64,000 bases of DNA from Apostichopus japonicus (Eukaryota > Echinodermata > Holothuroidea > Aspidochirotida > Stichopodidae). How positions within the stretch are numbered: the stretch's first letter is position 1; the number at the start of each line of letters is the position of its first letter. The notes beneath the pieces were generated by a model, which worked only from the letters and a program-made list of their open reading frames with translations, ran no database searches and was not told the DNA's origin. Positions 23,588 to 32,458 of this stretch are shown one piece after another. Location of the stretch: the NCBI RefSeq assembly GCF_037975245.1, contig NC_092577.1, positions 19,900,898 to 19,964,897 on the forward strand. The letters run 5' to 3'. The position numbers and the translations under genes are program-made.

Positions 23588-23615
23588 AGCTCATACCAGC
23601 ATGCTGGTGTGAGCT
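23588..23615. repeat. 5' terminal palindrome of Helentron-like element 1
   Basis: The 28 bases are almost perfectly self-complementary with GCATGC at the centre. The same palindrome sits at 47123-47150 in the other copy. Its terminal half also matches GGTATGAGCT near the opposite end (27398-27407), giving subterminal inverted repeats. Confidence 0.85.
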
Positions 23616-24677
23616 ATTGTTACAGTGCGGCGTCTATCACTCTATCATTCTATCACTCTATCACTCTATCCGTCAACAATTGGTAAAACCGCTCCCACTC
23701 GCACAGTGTTTGATGGAATTTCATGAAACTTGGACACAAGGACCATTGGGTATAGGGCCATCAGAGATGGTCCGAAATTTGGGGTCAAAGGTCACCTGTG
23801 GGCCGTAATGGGCCATTTTGTGGAAATACGCAAAATGCTTCTTCTCCTACAGATTCCATGGTACAATGTTGAGGGTTTGTCACGATAGTACTATGGTAGT
23901 TTTACCTTCAGGGTGTTCATGAATTTCAGATCAAAGATCAACTAGGAGTCTTTTGTGGCCCGGGCCGCGGCACTATATTTTCAAATTGCTCCTGTTCGTA
24001 CAGTGTATGGCCAATTATAATGAAACTTGGTCACAATGTTCCTCGGGATGAGAGTTACGAGGGGTGTTCGGAAAATTGAGGTCAAAGGTCATTTAGGGGG
24101 TCATCGGGGGTCATTCTTTGTAATATTTTCAAATATCTCAATCTCCTCAAGATTTTGATGGATCATATTCAAAGTTGAACTGATGATTGTTGGATTGTGT
24201 ATGAATAAGGTGATGCCTAAAAATTTTTGGTCAAAAGTTAAATAATTACAATTAATCCCCATTGTTTAAAAAAATCTGAGCCTTCACTCTTTGCCAAAGC
24301 TCCTTTAATTTGTCTCCCAGTGTCTGCAGTGTTTGTTTACATTTGTGGTTAAGCTCTGCAGAGGCTGTTAGTGGAATTAAAGCAGGACTGGGAGTTGTTA
24401 TTAACTGTTGAACTGTAAGCGTGAGAGCCCTATAGCCAATCAGCACTTGCCGATTCTTAGAAGTCTTTGAGCCTGAGGTATGTAGGCAGCTTGTGAAGTT
24501 ATGACTTGTAGTTTAATAGGGTAGGTCAGTGGTATTGTTTGAGAGAGTGGGTAAAATAGGATTTAAAGTGGAAAATAGGAATTATAGCCAGTGGTGTGGC
24601 CTGGATTCTGCTAACGGAGGGGGGGGGGGTATCCCTCACGGGCCCAAAATTGGTTTTGTGAGCCCTACATTTTTCAG

Positions 24678-27399
24678 CTCGAAAAGGTGCTTTTTACGTG
24701 ACCCGCCATGCGGGATACAAAACGTCACGGCCAAACGGCACTACCGAACCATCCCATTCTGACAAACGAAACTAAGGTCTAGCGAGCCAAAAAAACATGC
24801 GCCCGCCGACCTGCAGAGACAAAACGCCCAACCCCCCCCCCCCACTGAAACATTCAAAAACGTACAGAAGGACGACCCGCACGCAGCGAAACGAAAAACC
24901 CCTCCCCAGCACACCAGCGTCCAAAAAAGGCAGCCCCAGATAAACGGCGAAAATCGCCTTCAATCTGAAGGCGAATGTCGGACTTCACCGACTCCAGGAC
25001 TGCCTGCCAACTGGCAAATTTCCCCCTAAAAACCAAATTACACCTATTCCGCCAAACATGTTTTTTTACAATAGAGCAAACAAAAATGATGCGGTGCAAC
25101 ACAGCTACCGAACAAACTGGAGGGTCTACCCCATATAAAATAAAGCCCTGCCCTACCGACCATGAACGGTCTCCCGTAACACGGTCGGTCCAGGTCTGGA
25201 ACCACTCCCATAAGTTTACTACAAAGTAACAATGCCAAAAAACATGAGCAGTACTCTCTAAGCTGTCACAGCCGGTCCTAGGGCACAGTCCATTACCCAA
25301 TCGCCAATGATATCTTTTTAGGTTGGTCACCAAGGCACCGTGTGCAACTCTCCATGCGAGATCACGGAGCCTGTAACCATTCAGCTTTGAATGCACCGAA
25401 CGCCATACTTCGGCAGAATGACGTCCCTGGACAAAAGTTGCATTCAAGGCCTTATCCCTCAACGAACTGTGAACGAGGGCCGGCTGTGACAGGTCAACAG
25501 GGTGCAACTCAATCAGAGCGGAGCAGATGACACGCACCACCCTGTTTGGAGTACTACTATGCGGTTCTCTGTTGCTAAACAGCGCCGGGACCCATCGACG
25601 CAGGTGCAAACCGCCCCAAAAACGTAGAAAATATGAACAAGGCAACCCTGGGTCAGTTACCGCTACAAACAACTGCTTAAATAACAAAAAGGTCAATTTA
25701 CTTCCCAGATGAACCACCCCTAGTCCCCCCTTCTCCAGTTTTTGGTACAATACCGCCCTCTTGACAAGCTCTGTACCCCCAGACCATATGAATGAAAAAA
25801 TCGCCCTCTCCAACCGTACCAGGACGCGACGCGGAATAGGGTACACCGCGCCCGGGTACCACAAGATGGGCGAAACGAAACGATTAATAACAGTGACTTT
25901 CCCCAAGATCGAAAGCCAGCGGGTGCCAAAGGTTTCGAGTCTGCTCTGAAATACCTCAGCCCTCTCGTTCCAGGTGACATCACAAGGTGCATCGTAGCCG
26001 AACCATATACCATTAATTTTGATATTCTGATCCGACCACGACGCACCGAATGGTAAGTCTCTGTATCTCCAGCTACCAAGACGAAGGCCCTTTGTCTTTT
26101 CTGGATTCAACTTCGCCCCGGTAGCTCTCTCAAAAATAGATAGATCCTGCGAGAGTGCGCGAAAGGAGCCGAGACTCGAAACAATACATGTCACGTCATC
26201 TGCATATTGAGCGCATTTCACTTTGGCACCCCCTGGCACAACGAATGGAACAAGTTTGGAGTCCCTTTCCAAAAGACGAGAGAGGGACTCGCTAAACAAA
26301 ACATAAAGTAATGGAGACAGAGGGCACCCCTGGCGCACCCCCCTCTCTACGTTAAAAACCTCCGAACAAAACGAATTTACGATAACAGAACTGAAACTTT
26401 GTTCATACAAAACAGAAATCCATTTACGAAAATTTGGGTGCAACTGAAACGTCTCCAATACATTCATTAAAAAACCGCGATCCACCATGTCAAAGGCCTT
26501 CTGCTGGTCCAGAGACACCAATGCACATGGCAGATCACGCTCAATAACAAAGTCGGTCAAGTCGCGCATCAACCACAAGTTCTGCTGGATGCAATGACCC
26601 TTCACTGCACAAGTCTGGAGATCACCAACAAGATGCGGCATAGCCAGTGCAAGGCGGTTGCACAAAGCCTTAGCCAGCAACTTGTAGTCCACATTTAGCA
26701 AGGTGATCGGACGCTTGTTATGGGGATCCAAGGGGTCCCCAGACTTTGGCAGCAAAGTAATCATGCCCAGACGTTGACTTTGGTTTAACAGTCCGTTTTG
26801 GAAGGCGTCCTCGAAGACGGCTCTGATGTCGGGTCCTATTGTTGCCCAGAAGGTTCGGTAGAACTCCCTCGGAAGCCCGTCCGAACCCGGGGACTTGCCA
26901 TTCTTCATCTTCGAAAGCGCCTTCCAAAGCTCAACAGTGATTATTCCGCCCCCCAAAATATCATTGACATCGTGGGGAACGGTTTTTGAGATTCCCCTCA
27001 ATAAATCAGACTGTGCCGACAAGTCGACATTGCCACGCGTAAACAAACTCGAATAATACTCTTTATATACGCGGACAATGCCGTCAGGGTCACTGACCAC
27101 GGTCCCATCGGTAGCGCGCACAGACGGGACGCGTCTGTCACCCGCCGATGAGCTAACGGACTGGTAAAACCTCAGTGAAGGGCGCTCCTCGGCTTCCACC
27201 GCTTCGACACGGGCCCTGACGCGGGCACCGTGGTACTTTTCATCGAGATACGTCTGCAAAGCGATGACTGCCGAAGGGTCGCCAAACTTCACCTCCGCGC
27301 ACAGCTTCGAGAATTTTTCTCTTCGACGCCGTGCGCGGGTCACGCAATACTGAATTGCGTAGCGTTTGATGCGCAACTTGATATTATCCTCGAAAAGGT
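24678..27399 (-). mobile_element. Family A LINE, 5' truncated, inside the Helentron-like element, with TSD
   Basis: CTCGAAAAGGT is duplicated at 24678-24688 and 27389-27399. The body (24689-27388, 2.7 kb) reads on minus from the linker after the endonuclease through ORF2 and the 3' UTR (24689-24853). The 3' UTR ends in the CCCGC-ATG-GCGGG hairpin and ACGTAAAAAGCAC. About 9 bases at the 5' edge (GATAATATC on minus) match no other copy and may be filler made during truncation. There is no poly(A) tail. Removing the LINE makes the surrounding element continuous with the copy at 45997-47152. Confidence 0.92.
24854..27376 (-). CDS. LINE ORF2: reverse transcriptase (840 codons, endonuclease lost)
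   Basis: The longest open frame in the window. It begins at TTG, not a real start, because the element is 5' truncated and the N-terminal endonuclease is missing. RT motifs in order: ITLLPKSGDPLDPHNKRPIT (about residue 205), SLDQQKAFDMVD with the first catalytic Asp (about 288), RGVRQGCPLSPLLYVL (about 345) and QYADDVTC with the catalytic Asp pair (about 390). The C-terminal region has CPRTGCDSLESTAHVFWHC, a Cys/His motif usual in this lineage. The DQxKAFDxVD and RGVRQGCPLSPLLY spellings point to the L1/Tx1 group (inference). The enzyme would perform target-primed reverse transcription. There are no internal stops, but it is not autonomous. Confidence 0.9.
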   Translation of the reverse strand: MRIKRYAIQYCVTRARRRREKFSKLCAEVKFGDPSAVIALQTYLDEKYHGARVRARVEAVEAEERPSLRFYQSVSSSAGDRRVPSVRATDGTVVSDPDGIVRVYKEYYSSLFTRGNVDLSAQSDLLRGISKTVPHDVNDILGGGIITVELWKALSKMKNGKSPGSDGLPREFYRTFWATIGPDIRAVFEDAFQNGLLNQSQRLGMITLLPKSGDPLDPHNKRPITLLNVDYKLLAKALCNRLALAMPHLVGDLQTCAVKGHCIQQNLWLMRDLTDFVIERDLPCALVSLDQQKAFDMVDRGFLMNVLETFQLHPNFRKWISVLYEQSFSSVIVNSFCSEVFNVERGVRQGCPLSPLLYVLFSESLSRLLERDSKLVPFVVPGGAKVKCAQYADDVTCIVSSLGSFRALSQDLSIFERATGAKLNPEKTKGLRLGSWRYRDLPFGASWSDQNIKINGIWFGYDAPCDVTWNERAEVFQSRLETFGTRWLSILGKVTVINRFVSPILWYPGAVYPIPRRVLVRLERAIFSFIWSGGTELVKRAVLYQKLEKGGLGVVHLGSKLTFLLFKQLFVAVTDPGLPCSYFLRFWGGLHLRRWVPALFSNREPHSSTPNRVVRVICSALIELHPVDLSQPALVHSSLRDKALNATFVQGRHSAEVWRSVHSKLNGYRLRDLAWRVAHGALVTNLKRYHWRLGNGLCPRTGCDSLESTAHVFWHCYFVVNLWEWFQTWTDRVTGDRSWSVGQGFILYGVDPPVCSVAVLHRIIFVCSIVKKHVWRNRCNLVFRGKFASWQAVLESVKSDIRLQIEGDFRRLSGAAFFGRWCAGEGFFVSLRAGRPSVRF

Positions 27400-28115
27400 A
27401 TGAGCTTCTGCACCATTGGTGCTCTAGTTTGGTGTTTGCTGCTGCCTAGTGAGGTCCGTTGGTCAGTTCGTTAAGTAAGTTAAATGTTCTTTGATAGTTT
27501 AGGCAAGTCCGAGTCCTATTTCTTATAATATTGTGGGCGTATTTCCCCGTTTGTCAGAATCCCTTTAAATTATAACATCTAAATTTACTAAAAGGTTGGG
27601 AACACGGTCGATATTATCGCCGCACCCTGCGGGGTAATTCTTATATTTGTTGCGCGGGGGTGACTTTAATTCGGGTTGAATTTTCACAGAGGCAACGCCT
27701 ACGTATTGTAGATTTAGGACTCGTAATTATACGTTTGGCCACGGACTTCGCAGGTACGTATAGTTATCCTTTATGTAAATTATAAGCTGGAATTTATGTG
27801 GATTTGTATGTTATTAAATTAATTAAATATTGGTCCTAATTTATCACCTTGCAACGTTATTTTTGGAGGTCACTGCGTTGACCTCCTGTATTATTTAATT
27901 TGGTTTTTATAGACACCTGCCCAAGTGGAGAAGGCAAAGGTTTTTGTATTAAATGTATTAGAAGCTTAAAAAGCAATTCATTTGTTCGTGTTTTATTGGT
28001 TCAGTGTGTCTTAACTTGTAGTTGCCCCACATTCATCCTGACATAGGGTGGCCGACAGCGGCCCTATCGAACCCACAGCCGCTCGGCAAGTTGAAACCCC
28101 GTTGGGGGCGCTACA

Positions 28116-29200
28116 ATAGCCAAGCAGTCACGGTAAGGTGTCGAAAATTCCACTTTTGAAGGGTTGGCAACCAGACCTCCTGGACCAAAGGTAATATACA
28201 TTTTAGAAATAGCTTGGACATGATGTAGTGTCAATGTAGATCAAAGATTGATATTTCTGGCAGGTTAATTTTTAATGACAAAACCTTGCAGCGAACGTAA
28301 CGTCAGCCTAACGTTAGGCCTACATCTCATCTGTACATAAACTCCCATACGTTAGGATAGGTTCGAATAGAAATTTCGTAGTGGAGCCTTGGCCTATTCA
28401 TGGAGATTTAACTTACACAGTGCTGAATGCCACGGAACAGTATGTGGTCCGCGGTCGAATGTCACGTGAAGGGAAATCAAGACTTAGCTTACACCCTGGC
28501 AGCCTGGAACATAAACATGTCGTTCTCAAAATGGTCAGGACTTCTAAGACACTAAGTCCTCACCTGCTTTGGTCTCCTCCTATGACACGTGATGCACCGC
28601 GACCCATGTCCTCGGTTAAACGAGAATGAGGCAATAGGCCCAATACTCGCATTTTAACTACAAGTCCTCCCCAGGCTCTTTGGTTACCTCTTATAACACA
28701 CCGTGAGCGCGGAGCTTGTCCTCGGTTAAAACGAGGACGGGGTAAAACTCATTCTTTGGTCACCTCTTATCTCTTATCACAAGCACCGTGACCATTCCAC
28801 GTTTGAGGGGTCGAATGACCCCCCCCCCCTGGCTAAGTTGGCTTCAACCCCTGAATACCCCCACACAGTTAAGTAAAAATTGATACAACTACAACTTCTT
28901 CATATATCTGATTTTCCAAAGTATGGGGGCATAGCCCCCGGCACCTACATCGCGGGCTCTGAAGGGGTGGGGTATCCGCTATTTGGTCAGATATCTGATA
29001 CATTATTTCGAAACCCCTAGCGTGTTCAAGAATGGCAAACAACACCTGACTAACGCTTCAGGCTTCTGGTTTATTTGCAGTGAATATAGACAACTTACAC
29101 CCGATTTCCATTTCCCCTGGGAAAGATTGTTTATCATGGTACTGTTTTTCATGCATTCATTTAGGGTACGAGTGTGGCAGACCGCCACTGATTTAACGCC
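28116..29200. other. Non-coding region upstream of hAT transposase
   Basis: No domain is recognised. A C run at 28832-28844 and repeated phrases built on CCTCGGTTAAA (near 28610 and 28711) are visible. It probably holds hAT 5' non-coding sequence and unidentified repeats. Confidence 0.4.
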
Positions 29201-30889
29201 ATGGAGAAGAAGAGGAAGCAAACATCAATGGATGCATTTCTAACGAAGGTGGCGAAGAAAAGGCCTACCAGCAGAGCTGACAACGCAGCCTCAGATACTA
29301 GTAGTGCACCACAGGGTGAGACTGAGAGACTGAATACGATTGCAGACGCTATGGTTGTGACAGCAGATAGCACGCCAGCAGTCGACATGGTCGTTGAGCC
29401 CGTCGTCGAAGCGACTACTTGCAGTGGATTGGAAACAGCTGAAACGAATTACAGTGTGATGTTGCTGTATTCCAAAGATCGAACATACAGGGGAACGAGA
29501 AGATACAGCTAGGCCTACTTGAGTCCCATTTCGGCCCAAACAGAAAATTCAACTTCCCAATAAGAGTGCATAAGAACAAAAACCTTAAATTTAACTATTC
29601 TTGGCTGGAACAATTCAAATGTCTATTCAAAATCGGAGAATGGTGGATATTGCTTGCCATGTGTACTTTTCGCGCATAATCCTGGAGGTAGAGGGTGTAA
29701 ATTTGGAACTTTGGTTGAACGTGCTTTCGTCGACTTCCGGAAGGCACTTGGTAAGGAAGGCATCCTCCCCGGTCACGAGACAACTGCCTTCCATAAGTCC
29801 AGTGTAACCCATGGAAACCCAGATGAAAGAATTGACTTTCAGTTACAACAGCAACGTCAACAGCAGTACGCCATGCAAAAATCTCTTCTGGCCAGCATTG
29901 TTGAATGCATTGTCTATCTCGGTCGCCAGTGTTCAGCCTTGCGCGGTGATCGGGACGACTCCACAGCAGATGCTACCAAGAACAAGGGGAATCTACAAGC
30001 ACTGATACAGTTTCGTGCCAAAACCGATACCAATTTGAGGGAGTTTTTGCCAACCTGTCCAAAAAATGCCACATATACGTCAAAAACCATCCACAATGAA
30101 ATACTAGACGAAATCAAGGTGCTTATGCAGAAGACTATTACCAACAGAATTAATGATGAGCAGTGTCCTTACTATAGCATCATAGCTCACGAACTGACAG
30201 ACGATGTTGCCAATCAACACATACTAACCTTGTGTCTCAGGTACCTTAATTACGATGGTGAGGAAGTACAGATTAAAGAAGGGCTGCTAGATTTCACATA
30301 TATCAGTCGGGGGACGGCCGATCATCTTGTCAGAACCATCCAGGAACAACTTAGGAAGTGCGGATTGAAGGTAGAAAATGTGAGGGGTCAGGCCTACGAT
30401 ACAACTTCCGTAATGTCATCTGGAAATCGTGGTCTTCAAGGACTGTTCCGAAAGGATGTGCCAAATGCAATTTACACACCATGTAATAGCCACAAGCTAA
30501 ATCTTGTCATTGCGTCGGCATCGAAAGTCCCCCAAATCCACAAGTGTATCACAGAAATAAATGAGACATTTCTCCTCTTCGATTTGTCTCACAAGAGACA
30601 AGGTTTCCTACATCGGGTAATTGACATCGTCGTAGCAAGAGATAGACAGCCGCCGGAGGCGCGCAAACATACTGAACAACATAAGCTGAAAGGACTTTGC
30701 AAAACCACATGGGTGGAACGGTTCGAAGCTATTGATAACTTCATGGATCTAGCGTCGTCGGTTCAAGCCGCATGTGACATAATTATCAATCCTCACCTTT
30801 ACAACGAAGATGAGGAAATATCAGAGTTAATACAGGAGAATTGGAAGTGGGATGGTGAAACCAAAAAGCGGGCTCAAGGCATCTTAGCG

Positions 30890-31102
30890 AACTTCGGCAA
30901 CTTTGAGATGATTGTGTGCCTAGTGATCCTGAAGAACGTTCTGCACCCGCTGCGCGCAATAACTTCGGCAACTTTGAGATGATTGTGTGCCTAGTGATCC
31001 TGAAGAACGTTCTGCACCCGCTGCGCGCAATAACTTCGGCAACTTTGAGATGATTGTGTGCCTAGTGATCCTGAAGAACGTTCTGCACCCGCTGCGCGCA
31101 AT
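30890..31102 (+). repeat. 71-bp tandem triplication inside the transposase gene
   Basis: Three essentially identical 71-bp units start at 30890, 30961 and 31032, each beginning AACTTCGGCAACTTTGAG. Because 71 is not a multiple of 3, the two extra units shift the frame. The encoded stretch NFGNFEMIVCLVILKNVLHP is repeated in different frames. The lack of divergence between units means the expansion is recent, or the copy number was collapsed or expanded in assembly. Confidence 0.95.
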
Positions 31103-31676
31103 AACCACCAAGCTGCAGAAGAGGGACATGGATATTAGATCCGCCTACACATCACTGACAGAGGTCAGCAACGATATAGTAGCAATCCGAAGGGATATTG
31201 ATGCCAGGTTTGCCCTTTGGTACCAGGATGCCCTAGACCTCGCCAAGGAGCTGGATGTCGAAGAAGCTAGACCTCGGGCGAAGGGAAGGAATGCATACAG
31301 GGCAACGCATCCAGCTGAGACCCCAAGGGATTATTTCAAACGAGCAATCGCCATACCATTTGTAGATGATGTCTGTTCCCAAATGAAGGAACGTTTCGCC
31401 ACCGACTTCAACGGTGCAATATTAGCACTATTTACCCTCATTCCTTGAGTGATGATAAATATGGAGGTATCGGAACTCCCAAAAGTTGTAGAGGGTCTAG
31501 TCATGTACAGAGATGATTTGCCCCGGTTCAAGAGCCTCCGCACAGAATTGGAAGTATGGCACTCCAAATGTAAGAACATGCAGAATCCGCCAGATTCACT
31601 ATTGCTAGCAATGCACACATGTAACAAAGATCTTTTCCCTAATTTGGTGGTACTTCTACAGGTCGCATGTGTCATT

Positions 31677-31707
31677 CCGGTCCGTGTCCGTTTCTTTGCA
31701 CGTAAAA
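31677..31707 (+). mobile_element. About 30-bp family B LINE 3' tail in the transposase gene
   Basis: The segment TCCGTGTCCGTTTC...CACGTAAAAAGCAC equals the last ~30 bases of the family B LINE (compare 17881-17914). It splits the hAT C-terminal dimerisation region between VACVIPV and the CEAERSF motif. No TSD can be seen. It looks like an extremely 5'-truncated insertion. Confidence 0.75.
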
Positions 31708-32088
31708 AGCACAAGATGTGAAGCAGAGAGATCGTTTTCTGCGGTGAGAAGGCATAAAACTGTTCTCCGATGAACAATGGGCGAGGAACGTCTCACAGCT
31801 CTTGTTCTCATGAACACATATTATAACACTCATATCGACACTGACGAAGTGGTCCGAAAGTTCATTGAGAAACATCCACGGCGTTTGTTCTCTCCAATCT
31901 ACCATGATCATCAATAAAACTATAGCTAACTCGTTCTGACGTGTTTTTGTAGGTGCTTTGCATGGCTAAATTGAAGGGGGTTCCCTGTTGTACTTAAATA
32001 TCCAAGAATTTCACAATGGATAGAGGGAAACCCACTCCCCTTAGACCCTAGGATCACTGGAGGCCAAACCCCTCACCCTTCCAGAATC

Positions 32089-32103
32089 CTGGATCCGGCC
32101 CTG
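32089..32103. repeat. TIR-like hAT terminus
   Basis: CTGGATCCGGCCCTG is the near-perfect complement of the left TIR at 22602 (CAGGCGCGGATCCAG). It lies 175 bases after the transposase end and may be the original right end of the hAT element. The last 311 bp to 32414 would then be a separate insertion. Confidence 0.6.
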
Positions 32104-32458
32104 CATCAAACAGTGGTGACGGAACGGGGGGGGGGATTATGATTTTTGTATCATCTGTATTACCATATTTCATTACCATATTTCTCATCAATTGAGAAAT
32201 TGCAGACATGAGATCCATATTTTCAGGCTAGGTACATGCAGCTTGGAATACTCGGGAAGTGCCGTTTCCGGCCATCTGGGGGATTTGTAAAGCCAAAAAT
32301 TTTATGCTACGCTCCGCGCCAACCGATGGTGGCGCTCCGCTTAGATAGTCTCATGTTCAGGCGTGGCTGGATCAGTCAGACCCCCCCCTGTCAAAAATCC
32401 TGCATCCGTCCCTGGTATCCCGCATGGCGGGTCACGTAAAAAGCACCACTGGATATCT

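Larger units (their letters stand above)
23586..27427 (+). mobile_element. Helentron/Helitron-like non-autonomous element 1, split by a LINE
   Basis: After removing the LINE (24689-27388 plus one TSD copy) the element is about 1.13 kb. Its 5' end is TT followed by a 28-bp near-perfect palindrome (23588-23615, starting AGCTCATACC and ending GAGCT). A CTATCACT microsatellite follows at 23636-23666. The 3' end has a GCACCA-T-TGGTGC hairpin (27410-27422) and then CTAG (27424-27427) before TTT. A 3' hairpin followed by CTRR and insertion in T-rich DNA without TSD are Helitron/Helentron hallmarks (family knowledge). No Rep or helicase is encoded. The reverse-oriented copy at 45997-47152 has the same ends. 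Confidence 0.72.
23258..28115 (+). mobile_element. Candidate solo LTR split by the Helentron-like element
   Basis: Leaving out 23586-27427, about 1.0 kb starts TGTGACGCCCAGGGG and ends CCCCGTTGGGGGCGCTACA. The two ends are roughly inverted copies with TG and CA tips, as in LTRs. No clear 5-bp TSD is seen (TATGG against ATAGC), and no polyadenylation signal is obvious. This is tentative. Confidence 0.35.
29201..31915 (+). pseudogene. hAT transposase pseudogene
   Basis: hAT transposases cut and paste DNA using an RNase H-like fold. The reading starts MEKKRKQTSMDAFLTKVA at 29201. A TTF-type zinc-finger region follows (about 29550-29690, with NGGYCLPCVLFA-like sequence across a frameshift). The central part (29654-30960) resembles the DUF4371/ZMYM-type hAT core, with YSIIAHELTDDVANQHILTL, NVRGQAYDTTSVMSS and CNSHKLNLVI. 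The C-terminal dimerisation part continues past 31100 and ends with CEAERSFSAVRRHKTVLRCT (about 31719-31780) and EERLTALVLMNTYY. Breaks: a frameshift near 29520, a 71-bp triplication at 30890-31102, a stop at 31446-31448 and a LINE tail near 31680-31706. Confidence 0.85.
22602..32414 (+). mobile_element. hAT element with transposase, carrying nested elements
   Basis: The left TIR begins CAGGCGCGGATCCAG at 22602; the right end is the imperfect complement CTGCATCCGTCCCTG ending 32414. It splits family A LINE 3' UTR sequence. Left flank ...TTTGTATC and right flank GTATCCCG share GTATC, shorter than the 8-bp duplication expected of hAT, so one edge may be eroded. The hAT transposase pseudogene at 29201-31915 supports the assignment. 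A second TIR-like end, CTGGATCCGGCCCTG at 32089-32103, means the true right end could be there, with 32104-32414 being a further small element. Nested inside are a Helentron-like element and LINE pieces. Confidence 0.7.
22329..32458 (+). mobile_element. Family A LINE 3' end inside gypsy 1, split by a hAT element
   Basis: The LINE body is 22343-22601 plus 32415-32446. ACCACTGGATATCT is duplicated at 22329-22342 and 32445-32458, a 14-bp TSD whose first two bases overlap the LINE terminal AC. The body has the ORF2 C-terminal codons (stop at 22456-22458), the 3' UTR, then the CCCGC-ATG-GCGGG hairpin and CACGTAAAAAGCAC at the far side. The inserted hAT element divides the 3' UTR just after TTTTGTATC. 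Confidence 0.88.

Noticed and set aside
27374-27376. Start codon of the 840-codon ORF2
   Set aside because: Also TTG; the reading enters from the truncated 5' end of the LINE, so there is no real start.
23258-28115. Firm call of a solo LTR around the Helentron-like element
   Set aside because: The ends look LTR-like but no TSD was found, so it is listed only as a low-confidence candidate.
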